From assembly GCF_036227225.1 (NCBI RefSeq), contig NZ_CP109444.1, positions 1,364,001-1,428,000 on the forward strand: a stretch of DNA of 64,000 nucleotides, given 5' to 3'. The stretch is from Streptomyces sp. NBC_01478. Its GTDB lineage: Bacteria; Actinomycetota; Actinomycetes; Streptomycetales; Streptomycetaceae. The position numbers were made by a program, and so were the translations under genes. Positions 32,639-39,955 of the stretch are shown here, piece by piece (position 1 is the stretch's first letter; each line of letters opens with the position of its first letter). The notes beneath the pieces are model-generated. The model saw nothing but the letters and a program-made list of their open reading frames with translations, was not told the origin of the DNA and did not search any database.

Positions 32639-33052
32639 GCAGGAACGAGACGGGGCGACGGAGACACCTGGACCGGTCGAGCGACAAGCAGTGCCAGTCG
32701 TTCCTGCGGCGGCGCGAGGTCGGGGCGACATCAGGGCGGCCGTCAACACATCTGGTACGGGGCCGGCCTGTCTGGACTCCTGGACCTCATCCACGTACGC
32801 CCTGCCCTCAACCAGCGGGCGGTGAGACAAGAGCACCAGGCGAAGACGTTCACCGAAGCCCTGACCGCGGCCGAGGAACACCTGGAGATGCCGTACCGCG
32901 TACGGCGTCGGCCGGAGTCCTCGGCCTCCATGCGGCAGCAGCTCACGGACCAGGTCCGTCGCAGGACCGACGAGGGGATGGACCTCGGGTCCGCCTACCC
33001 CCGCGACCGATCAACCGCCGCACGAGCAGCCTGCATTGAGGTCACCTGCGGA
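32639..33052. other. 414 bp without a supported gene; possible unidentified coding remnant
   Basis: One plus-strand frame across about 32745-33050 gives protein-like sequence (LLDLIHVRPALNQRAVRQE, then EALTAAEEHLEMPYRV) with no start codon and ribosome site and no family I recognise. It may be the tail of a lost gene. Nothing else, such as a hairpin or promoter, stands out. Confidence 0.35.
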
Positions 33053-34267
33053 CTAACGCCGCACCCTCGGCATCCCCAGCCCGATCCACGAGATGATCTC
33101 CCGCTGGATCTCGTTGTTGCCGCCGCCGAAGGTGAAGATGACGGCGGAGCGGTAGCCGCGTTCCAGTTCGCCGTGCAGGACGACTCCCGCGGAGCCCTCC
33201 TTCAGGGCGCCGGTCGCGGCGACGATCTCCATGAGCCAGGCGTAGGCGTCGCGGCGGGCCTCGGAGCCGTAGACCTTGACGGCGGAGGCGTCCTGCGGGG
33301 TGAGGGTGCCTTCCTGGACGGCGTTCACCATCTGCCAGTTGAGGAGTTTCATCGCGTCGAGCCTCGCGTGGGTGCGGGCGAGGAGGCGGCGGACCCAGGG
33401 GAGGTCGACGACGCGGCGGCCGTCGGCGAGTTTGGTCTCCATGGCCCAGTGCTGGACGTCGTGCAGGGCGCGGATGGCCATGGTGCCGTGGGCGGCGAGG
33501 GTGACGCGTTCGTGGTTGAGCTGGTTGGTGATCAGGCGCCAGCCCTGGTTCTCCTCGCCGACGCGGCGGGCGACCGGGACGCGGATGTTCTCGTAGTAGC
33601 TCGCGGTGGTGTCGTGCGAGGCGAGGGTGTTGATCACCGTGCAGGTGTAGCCGGGGTCGGCGGTCGGCACCAGGAGCATGGTGATGCCCTTGTGCGGCGG
33701 GGCGTCGGGGTCGGTGCGCACGGCGAGCCAGACCCAGTCGGCGGTGTCGCCGTTGGTGGTCCAGATCTTCTGGCCGTTGACGACGTACTCTCCCCCACTC
33801 TCGGCTTCGCTCGAGCGGGAGGGGCCCCCACCCTCCCGTACGGCGCGCGTCTTCAGCGCGGCCAGATCCGTGCCGGCCTCCGGCTCGCTGTAGCCGATCG
33901 CGAAGTCGATCTCGCCGGCTAGGACCTTCGGGAGGAAGTACGCCTTCTGCTCGTCGGTGCCGAACTGCATGATCGTCGGGCCGACCGTGTTGAGCGCCAT
34001 CAACGGCAGCGGAACGCCGGCCTGCGCGGCCTCGTCGAAGAAGATGAACTGCTCCATCGGCGTCAGCCCGCGCCCGCCGTACTCCTCGGGCCAGCCGACA
34101 CCGAGCCAGCCGTCCGTTCCGAGCCGCCGGATCGTCTCGCGGTAGAAGCGCTTCTGGGCGGCCGGGTCGGCGTAGCGGGAGTAGGCGTGGTCGGGCACCA
34201 ACTCGGCGAAGTAGGCGCGCAGTTCGGTGCGCAGCCGCTGCTGCTCGGGCGTGTATTCGAGATGCAC
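33053..34267 (-). CDS. acyl-CoA dehydrogenase (FadE family) with a REP-like insertion in its coding sequence
   Basis: 404 residues from GTG 34267, with GGAGG 6 bases upstream. Domains: N-terminal helical (1-115), central beta (TIMQFGTDEQKAYFLPKVLAGE, then AIGYSEPEAGTDLAAL), C-terminal four-helix bundle with FTFGGGNNEIQREII at the end. FAD-dependent alpha,beta-dehydrogenation of an acyl-CoA; the GGGNNEIQR ending is shared by FadE enzymes of steroid/long-chain catabolism. At about residues 147-160 an extra GGGPSRSSEAESGG sits between the conserved TRAVRE and EYVVNGQKIWT, encoded by a palindromic element. A KstR-like box lies 45 bp upstream of the start. Confidence 0.85.
   Translation of the reverse strand: MHLEYTPEQQRLRTELRAYFAELVPDHAYSRYADPAAQKRFYRETIRRLGTDGWLGVGWPEEYGGRGLTPMEQFIFFDEAAQAGVPLPLMALNTVGPTIMQFGTDEQKAYFLPKVLAGEIDFAIGYSEPEAGTDLAALKTRAVREGGGPSRSSEAESGGEYVVNGQKIWTTNGDTADWVWLAVRTDPDAPPHKGITMLLVPTADPGYTCTVINTLASHDTTASYYENIRVPVARRVGEENQGWRLITNQLNHERVTLAAHGTMAIRALHDVQHWAMETKLADGRRVVDLPWVRRLLARTHARLDAMKLLNWQMVNAVQEGTLTPQDASAVKVYGSEARRDAYAWLMEIVAATGALKEGSAGVVLHGELERGYRSAVIFTFGGGNNEIQREIISWIGLGMPRVRR
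33789..33835. repeat. REP-like palindromic element inside the acyl-CoA dehydrogenase gene
   Basis: Plus strand reads CTCCCCCACT, then CTCGGCTTCGCTCGAG, then CGGGAGGGGCCCCCA. It can fold with CTCG/CGAG at the tip and CCCCC/GGGAGGGG arms. From memory, near-identical elements are scattered between genes of many Streptomyces genomes. Here it adds a whole number of codons to a conserved enzyme, so the frame is preserved. Confidence 0.65.
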
Positions 34268-34311
34268 GGCGCCTCCAGGCTCCCCAAGGCCGGTCCTGAC
34301 GGCGCACACCG

Positions 34312-34325
34312 TAGAACGTGTTCCA
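34312..34325. promoter_or_regulatory. KstR-like operator TAGAACGTGTTCCA
   Basis: A 14-bp near-palindrome fitting the published KstR pattern TnnAACnnGTTnnA exactly, 45 bp upstream of the acyl-CoA dehydrogenase start and 71 bp upstream of the divergent gene at 34396. KstR-type TetR repressors control sterol and lipid catabolism in actinobacteria. No kstR homolog is in the window. Confidence 0.6.
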
Positions 34326-34395
34326 GAAATAGGGAATGGCGAGGCGGCGACGACCCGGACCTCGCCCTCGACGGGGTCTGTGTCAGCATGGGCCG

Positions 34396-34779
34396 ATGAG
34401 CAGCGCGAACGACTCGAACGACCCGCTCCACCTCTTGATGGGCCTGGAGGTGAGCGCCGTGTCCTTCGTGCGCGACTACGTCGAGCTTCACTTCGACGGG
34501 CCGGTGCTGCGGGCCTTGAGCGACCCCATGGGGGTGTACGGGGGTCGCGAGTGGCGCTTCCCCGCACCGGGGTCGATGGAGCTCATGCGCTGCTACATCG
34601 GCAGGACCGTCGACGGTTTCGAACTGGATCCGGAGCGGATTCTCGCCCTGGGCTTCGGGGAGCACCGCTTCGTCGTCCCGCTGGACTCCGACAATGGCTG
34701 GGGCCCCGAGTCGGCCCACATGATCGGCGTCGGCGAGGACGGCCGGCCCTCTCCGCGCGGCGGGTTCTGGACCTGGTAG
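34396..34779 (+). CDS. hypothetical protein, 127 aa
   Basis: ATG 34396 (MSSANDSNDP). The sequence has alternating beta-rich stretches (VSFVRDYVELHFDGPVLRAL, then GEHRFVVPLD) and a Gly/Pro/Trp-rich end (PRGGFWTW). No signal peptide, membrane segment or catalytic motif; family not recognised. The length and pattern are like small immunity-type or SMI1-independent beta proteins, but this is only an impression. It is divergent from the acyl-CoA dehydrogenase gene, with a KstR-like box between them, though its lipid relevance is doubtful. Confidence 0.6.
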   Translation: MSSANDSNDPLHLLMGLEVSAVSFVRDYVELHFDGPVLRALSDPMGVYGGREWRFPAPGSMELMRCYIGRTVDGFELDPERILALGFGEHRFVVPLDSDNGWGPESAHMIGVGEDGRPSPRGGFWTW

Positions 34780-34848
34780 CGAGGGCGGCGCCGGTCCGGA
34801 ACGAGCGGCTGTCCGTTGGTCTCGGCGACAAAACGGTGCTGCGGCCCG

Positions 34849-35223
34849 TCAGTTCAGCGTCGTCAGGAACTCCGTGCACGCCCGTGCGCACTCCCGGCAG
34901 GTCGCCGCCTCCGCCTCGGCGCCCGGCCGTGCGTCGAAGACCTGCGCGCTCTCCAGGCAGACGAGCAGGCACCACTTGGTCTGGAGGCGCAGGGCTGACT
35001 CGTCCTGGAGGTTCTGCTCGGCCAGCATCCGGCAGGTCGCGTCGCACACCTCCGCGCACAGCAGCGCCTTGCTTCGTACGAGGGCCTCGTGGCCGGTCAC
35101 GTCCGGACCGGAGCGGCTGACGCGCAGCACACAGGCCCGCGCACACCCGGTGCAGGCCTGTGCGCAGGCGAAGCGGTCCTCCAGGAACCGGACGAGTTCC
35201 TGCTGCGTGGTCAACGCCGTCAC
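34849..35223 (-). CDS. Cys-rich four-helix-bundle copper-binding protein (DUF326 family)
   Basis: 124 residues from a GTG at 35223; a TTG at 35215 (after GGGGGTGACGGCG) or an ATG at 35349 are alternatives, so the start is uncertain. Cys pairs spaced by 3-7 residues line the helices (CAQACTGCARAC, then CAEVCDATC, CLLVC, CRECARAC), the pattern of DUF326/Csp-like copper-storage proteins, which bind many Cu(I) ions inside a helix bundle. No export signal with the GTG start. It is divergent from the polyphosphate kinase gene. The assignment rests on the Cys spacing. Confidence 0.8.
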   Translation of the reverse strand: MTALTTQQELVRFLEDRFACAQACTGCARACVLRVSRSGPDVTGHEALVRSKALLCAEVCDATCRMLAEQNLQDESALRLQTKWCLLVCLESAQVFDARPGAEAEAATCRECARACTEFLTTLN

Positions 35224-35385
35224 CCCCTTCGGGTTGCCGCTGCCGGCCGGGGCAAACCCGGCACGGGGGGCGTACGGGGTGCGCGGGCCCCCGGCGATCA
35301 GTACGGTGGCGATCAGTACGGTGCTGTCCAGGTGTTCGGCCTCGGACATGAGCGACCGCGCACGTCATCGAGGGGTTGAGGCGGC

Positions 35386-36189
35386 ATGGCCGGCAAGAAG
35401 GCGGCAAAGCTGCCGCGCGCGAAGTACGAGACCGAACTGCTGCGCCTGCAGACCGAGTTGGTGAGGCTCCAGGAGTGGGTGCGGGCCGAGGGCACCCGGC
35501 TGGTGATCGTCTTCGAGGGGCGCGACGCGGCCGGCAAGGGCGGCACCATCAAACGGGTCGCCGAGCACCTCAACCCGCGCGTCGCCCGGATCGCCGCACT
35601 GCCGAAGCCGACCGACCGCCAGCGCACCCAGTGGTACTTCCAGCGGTACGTCGAGCATCTGCCGGCCGCGGGCGAGATCGTACTGTTCGACCGCTCCTGG
35701 TACAACCGGGCCGGGGTGGAGCGGGTGATGGGGTTCTGCTCCAAGGAGGAGTACCAACTCTTCCTGCGCCAGTGCCCCATCTTCGAGCGGATGCTCGTGG
35801 AGGACGGGATCGTGCTGCGCAAGTACTGGTTCTCGGTGAGCGACGCGGTGCAGCAGGACCGGTTCCGGCGCCGGCTGGAGGATCCGCTGCGGCGCTGGAA
35901 GCTCTCGCCGATGGACCTGGAGTCCATCACCCACTGGGAGGACTACTCGCGGGCCAAGGACGAGATGCTGGTGCACACCGACATCTCGGGGGCCCCGTGG
36001 TACGTCGTCGAGAGCGACGACAAGCGCCGGGCCCGGCTGAACATGATCGCCCACCTGCTCGGCTCCCTCCCCTACCGCGAGGTGTCGCCCCCGGTCCTCG
36101 AACTCCCGCCCCGCCCGCCGTCCACCGGCTACGAGCGTCCGCCGCGCGATCTGCAGACGTACGTCCCCGACCACGCGGCGAGCCTCTGA
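35386..36189 (+). CDS. ppk2: polyphosphate kinase 2 (PPK2 family)
   Basis: 267 residues, GAGG just upstream of the ATG. Walker A GRDAAGKGG (45-53), Walker B-like IVLFDRSWYNR (98-108) and the lid region KYWFSVSDAVQQDRFRRR (about 145-163) are all typical of PPK2. The enzyme transfers phosphate between polyphosphate and nucleoside di- or monophosphates in the cytoplasm; the length matches the single-domain class I group, which usually phosphorylates NDPs. It is followed after 22 bp by a SulP anion transporter, likely in one transcript. Confidence 0.92.
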   Translation: MAGKKAAKLPRAKYETELLRLQTELVRLQEWVRAEGTRLVIVFEGRDAAGKGGTIKRVAEHLNPRVARIAALPKPTDRQRTQWYFQRYVEHLPAAGEIVLFDRSWYNRAGVERVMGFCSKEEYQLFLRQCPIFERMLVEDGIVLRKYWFSVSDAVQQDRFRRRLEDPLRRWKLSPMDLESITHWEDYSRAKDEMLVHTDISGAPWYVVESDDKRRARLNMIAHLLGSLPYREVSPPVLELPPRPPSTGYERPPRDLQTYVPDHAASL

Positions 36190-36211
36190 AGCGGCCGGGT
36201 CGAGGAACACC

Positions 36212-37951
36212 GTGTCCCACAGCCCGGGCGGGCGCTCCCTGGAGTGGCGGCGCCTGACCCCCGGGATCGCCGCGCTCGCCGGATACCGGCGTGCCTGGCT
36301 GCGCGGCGATCTGCTGGCCGGGGTCACGGTGGCCGCGTATCTCGTCCCGCAGGTGATGGCGTACGCCGGGGTCGCCGGGCTCCCGCCGGTCGCGGGGCTG
36401 TGGGCGATCCTGCCCGCGCTCGCCCTGTACGCCGTACTGGGCTCGTCCCGGCTGCTGTCGGTCGGCCCCGAGTCGACGACCGCGCTGATGACGGCGACCG
36501 TCGTGGGCCCCCTCGCGGCCGGCGACCCGAGCCGCTACGCCACGCTGGCCGCCGCCCTCGCGGTGACGGTCGGTCTGCTCTGTCTCGTCGCGTGGGCGGT
36601 ACGGCTCGGCTTCGTCGCCGATCTGCTCTCCCGCCCGGTCCTGATCGGCTATCTGGCGGGCGTCGCCCTGATCATGATCGTGGACCAACTGCCCAAGCTC
36701 ACCGGGGTGTCGACGACCGGTACCGCGTTCTTCCCCCAACTCTGGTCCTTCCTGCGGCACTTGGATCAACTCCACGCGCCCACCCTGGTGTTCGCGGTGG
36801 TCGTGCTCGGGTTCCTGTTCACGGTGGCTCGGCTGTCCCGGACGGTGCCGGGCCCGCTGCTGGCCGTGGTGCTGGGCACGGCGGCCGTGGCCCTCCTCGA
36901 CCTCGACGACCGGTACGGCATCAAGGTGATCGGCCACGTCCCGGCAGGACTTCCCACGATCGGCCTGCCGGACCTCACCGAACTCCCCCACCTGGTGCTG
37001 CCCGCGCTCGGTGTCCTGCTCGTCGGCTACACCGACTTCATCCTCACGGCGCGCGCCTTCACCGGCGGCGACGAGGACGAGGGCCCAGGCCTGGACGCCG
37101 ACCAGGAGTTCCTGGCGCTGGGCGCGGCCAACCTCGGCGCCGGCGTGCTCCACGGCTTCCCGGTGAGCAGCAGCGCCAGCCGCACCGCGCTGGCCTCCTC
37201 AGCGGGCGCCCGCAGCCAGGCGTACTCACTGATCGCCGGAGCGGTCGTCCTGGCGGTCCTCCTCTTCCTGAGCCCCCTCCTGTCGCGCACCCCCTCGGCG
37301 GTCCTCGGCGCCCTCGTCGTCTACGCGGCCGTCCGCATGATCGACCTGACCGGCTTCCACCGGCTGGCGACCTTCCGCCGCCGCGAACTCCTGCTGGCCC
37401 TCGGCTGTTTGGCGGGAGTGCTCGCCCTGGACATCCTCTACGGCGTGATCGTCGCCGTGGGCCTGTCGGTGGCCGAACTCCTCACGCGGGTGGCCCGTCC
37501 GCACGACGCCGTCGAGGGGCTGGTCCCCGGTGTGGCCGGCATGCACGACGTGGACGACTATCCGCGGGCCCGCACGATCCCGGGCCTGCTCGTCTACCGT
37601 TACGACTCACCGCTCTTCTTCGCCAACGCGGAGAACTTCCGCCGTCGTGCCCTGGCCGCGGTAGCCCAACAGGCCGTCCCCGTCCGCTGGTTCGTCCTCA
37701 ACGCCGAGGCCAATGTGGAGGTGGACATCACCGCCCTGGACGCGGTCGACGAACTCCGCCGCGAACTCGCCCACCGGGGCGTCGTGTTCGCCCTCGCCCG
37801 GGTCAAGCAGGACCTCCTCGACGACCTGGAGGCGTACGGGCTGGTGGAGTCGGTCGGCACGGACCACATCTTCCCGACGCTGCCGACGGCGGTGGCCGCG
37901 TACCGGGAGTGGAGCGGCACACCCGACGAAGGAGCGGCGGGACCTGTGTGA
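36212..37951 (+). CDS. SulP-family inorganic anion transporter with STAS domain
   Basis: 579 residues from GTG 36212, preceded by GAGGAACACC. Ten to twelve hydrophobic helices occupy about 20-430, with family motifs LLAGVTVAAYLVPQVMAYA, GPESTTALM near 87-95 and SSSASRTALASSAGARSQAYSL near 320. A C-terminal STAS domain (about 445-560) includes VRWFVLNAEANVEVDITALDAV. SulP proteins move sulfate, bicarbonate or other anions; the substrate is not predictable. Paired with ppk2. It ends 17 bp from the convergent metallo-hydrolase. Confidence 0.92.
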   Translation: MSHSPGGRSLEWRRLTPGIAALAGYRRAWLRGDLLAGVTVAAYLVPQVMAYAGVAGLPPVAGLWAILPALALYAVLGSSRLLSVGPESTTALMTATVVGPLAAGDPSRYATLAAALAVTVGLLCLVAWAVRLGFVADLLSRPVLIGYLAGVALIMIVDQLPKLTGVSTTGTAFFPQLWSFLRHLDQLHAPTLVFAVVVLGFLFTVARLSRTVPGPLLAVVLGTAAVALLDLDDRYGIKVIGHVPAGLPTIGLPDLTELPHLVLPALGVLLVGYTDFILTARAFTGGDEDEGPGLDADQEFLALGAANLGAGVLHGFPVSSSASRTALASSAGARSQAYSLIAGAVVLAVLLFLSPLLSRTPSAVLGALVVYAAVRMIDLTGFHRLATFRRRELLLALGCLAGVLALDILYGVIVAVGLSVAELLTRVARPHDAVEGLVPGVAGMHDVDDYPRARTIPGLLVYRYDSPLFFANAENFRRRALAAVAQQAVPVRWFVLNAEANVEVDITALDAVDELRRELAHRGVVFALARVKQDLLDDLEAYGLVESVGTDHIFPTLPTAVAAYREWSGTPDEGAAGPV

Positions 37952-37968
37952 CGTGGTGCCCGAACCGC

Positions 37969-38862
37969 CTACAGCCAGGCGGCCAGGAGGTTCTGGACCG
38001 GGTCACCGCCGTCGCGCGCCAGGTAGAGGGCTCGCGCGCCGACCCACAGGACGGTCGCGCCGAGGCGGTCGGGGTGGCGGTCGAGCATCGCGTGGAAGTA
38101 CGCGTCCGGGGTGGCGCAGCCGGCCAGGACGTCCTCGGCGTCGTCGAAGTACCGGCGGGTCTCGCGGATGAGGCGGGCCGCGTCGTCGTCGAGGTTCTTG
38201 TTCTGGTGGCTCGCGACGATCCGGCGCGGCTCCAGCGCGGCGACCGTGTCGACGGCCTTCCGCCAGGCGTCGAGACTGCCGCCGGCCGCCTCGCCGAGGT
38301 ACTGGTGCACGCCGTTGTAGATGACGTCGCCGGCCACCACCAGGTCGAGGTCGGGCACATGCAGCACGGCACAGTCGTCGGAGTCGGCGTGGCCCACTTC
38401 GACGATGTTCAGGGCGTGCCCTTCGAGGGTGAGGCGGTTTCCGGGCACTGTGACCGCGGTGACGGGCGAGGGCGGGATCTGTCCGGGGAACAGCTTGTCC
38501 CAGAGCACCTCCCGGAAGGCCTCGTTGCCGCGCATCTGCTCGATGGTTCCCGCCGTGGCCACCACCTCGGCGCCGAAGCGGTCGGCGAGCCCGCCCGCGG
38601 TGAACCAGTGGTCGCCGTGTCCGTGCGTCGCGAAGATGTGCGTCAGCCGCTTGCCGCTCGCCTCCACCCAGTCCCCGACCCGCTCCGCCTGCCCGGTCGT
38701 CAGGGGCGGGTCGACGAGCACGGCGTCCCGCGCGCCGTGGATCAGGGTGACGGCGATGGGCTGGTAGGCGCGCGGTTCCCCGTTGGGCAGCGGCCCGGAG
38801 ACGTTCAGGGGCAGCGGGTCGGCGACGAGGACGTCGTAGCCGAGGGTGGTGGCGTCGGACAC
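37969..38862 (-). CDS. metallo-beta-lactamase-fold hydrolase, canonical zinc motif
   Basis: 297 residues. The HxHxDH motif is intact as THGHGDHWF near 83-91, with a later metal-bridging Asp (VVAGDVIYNG) and His residues (EVGHADSDDC, VASHQNKN). Two zinc or iron ions and hydrolysis of an ester, lactone or thioester are expected; the type resembles quinone- or lactone-acting MBL hydrolases. Cytoplasmic. It lies 24 bp downstream of the alpha/beta hydrolase gene at 38887-39729 on the same strand, so the two probably form an operon controlled from the 39.8 kb region. Confidence 0.9.
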   Translation of the reverse strand: MSDATTLGYDVLVADPLPLNVSGPLPNGEPRAYQPIAVTLIHGARDAVLVDPPLTTGQAERVGDWVEASGKRLTHIFATHGHGDHWFTAGGLADRFGAEVVATAGTIEQMRGNEAFREVLWDKLFPGQIPPSPVTAVTVPGNRLTLEGHALNIVEVGHADSDDCAVLHVPDLDLVVAGDVIYNGVHQYLGEAAGGSLDAWRKAVDTVAALEPRRIVASHQNKNLDDDAARLIRETRRYFDDAEDVLAGCATPDAYFHAMLDRHPDRLGATVLWVGARALYLARDGGDPVQNLLAAWL

Positions 38863-38886
38863 GGTCTCTCCTTGGGGGTGTGGCGG

Positions 38887-39729
38887 TCAGCGCGGCCGGT
38901 CGAGGAATCGGGTGACGTCACGCGCGAACCGTTCGTGGTGCTGGAAGAGGAAGCCGTGTGCCGCGTCCGGGTAGATGGTCAGCTCCGCACCGGTGATGAG
39001 TCCGGCCAGCAGGTGGGAGTACCTGGGGAGGATCATCGGGTCGCTGTCGCCGTTGGCGACGAACACCGGGATCCGGATCGCGGCCGCGCGCGCCAGAAGC
39101 GACACGTCGGGCACTCCCCAGGTGCAGACGGCGTCGTACTGCGCCTGGCGGGTCTGCCAGGTCGTCGGGGTGTCGGGATCGGTCCTGGAGAACATGCGGC
39201 CGAGCGCCTTCTCGCCCGCTGCCCGGCTCTCGGGCGAGCGGGTGTAGAAGACGTCGAGCATCGTGGCCGGGGCCAACTCGCGCCCGCCGACGGAGTCGAT
39301 GACCCACTTCTCCCACCCGTGCATGCCGGGTGCGCCCTGGGGCGCCGACGAGGCCAGTACGAGGCGGCGGACGAGCGCGGGCCGGATCAGCGCGATGTCC
39401 TGGGCGACGAAGGAACCCAGCGAGAACCCGAGGAGGTCGGCCCGGTCCACGTCGAGCGCGTCGACGAGGGCCAGGGCGTCCCGCGCCGTCTCCGCGACCG
39501 TGCCGGGCGTGACGCCGCCGGATCCGCCGACGCCGGCGTTGTCGAAGGCGATGACACGGCGGCCGGCGGCGAGGGCGTCGACCAGGGCCGGGTCCCAGTT
39601 GTCGAGGTTGCCCCTGAAGTGCGTCAGCAGGACCAGCGGCACCCCGCCCTCGCCGACCTCGCGATACGCGTACTCGATTCCGTCGGCGGCGGTCACCCGC
39701 CGGATGGGCGCCTGGGAGTAGTGCGGCAC
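38887..39729 (-). CDS. alpha/beta hydrolase (haloperoxidase/esterase-like)
   Basis: 280 residues from GTG 39729, chosen for the strong GAGGAGG site 6 bases upstream; a longer frame to 39801 lacks one. Motifs: LLTHFRGNLDNWDP near 38 (the oxyanion segment), IAFDNAGVGGSGG near 65, nucleophile LLGFSLGSF near 105, late Asp in NGDSDPM and His in DAAHGFLFQHHE. The GxSxG is GFSLGS. Substrate unknown. First gene of a likely two-gene operon with the metallo-hydrolase; divergent from a LAL regulator with palindromic sites between. Confidence 0.85.
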   Translation of the reverse strand: MPHYSQAPIRRVTAADGIEYAYREVGEGGVPLVLLTHFRGNLDNWDPALVDALAAGRRVIAFDNAGVGGSGGVTPGTVAETARDALALVDALDVDRADLLGFSLGSFVAQDIALIRPALVRRLVLASSAPQGAPGMHGWEKWVIDSVGGRELAPATMLDVFYTRSPESRAAGEKALGRMFSRTDPDTPTTWQTRQAQYDAVCTWGVPDVSLLARAAAIRIPVFVANGDSDPMILPRYSHLLAGLITGAELTIYPDAAHGFLFQHHERFARDVTRFLDRPR

Positions 39730-39796
39730 CGTCGGCCTCCTCGTTGCCGTGCCTTCCGTCCGGCAGCAGGCTCGATCACCGGTCGACGGCCTGTCT

Positions 39797-39828
39797 CTCA
39801 CCTGAACAGGTGAGGCACGCGCGCGTGC
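39797..39828. promoter_or_regulatory. double palindrome in the hydrolase/LAL divergent region; contains the shared 21-bp motif
   Basis: CTCACCTG-AA-CAGGTGAG (39797-39814, 8-bp arms) abuts GCACGCGCGCGTGC (39815-39828, perfect 14-bp palindrome). On the minus strand positions 39827-39807 (CACGCGCGCGTG then CCTCACCTG) match 47324-47344 exactly. The distance is about 78 bp to the hydrolase start and 128 bp to the LAL start. Likely an operator. Confidence 0.7.
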
Positions 39829-39955
39829 CCGGTCCGAGCGGTGGCCCGGTGACGCGCTTCTGCGGGTCCGGCGGTGGGGCTAGCCTGGGGTTGTCCGGAC
39901 GGGAGCGACGGTTCGGTCCGGGGTTCGACAGCGGTCTCCGACAGAGGGTTGACGC

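Noticed and set aside
32745..33050. A transposase fragment in the gap after the MarR gene
   Set aside because: The plus-strand translation looks protein-like but has no DDE or other transposase motif I can identify, and no inverted repeats flank it.
36244..39813. An 1189-codon plus-strand frame covering the SulP gene and both minus-strand hydrolases
   Set aside because: It is Arg/Pro/Gly-rich in its first half and shadows a transporter with clear helices; the second half is antisense to two well-defined enzymes.
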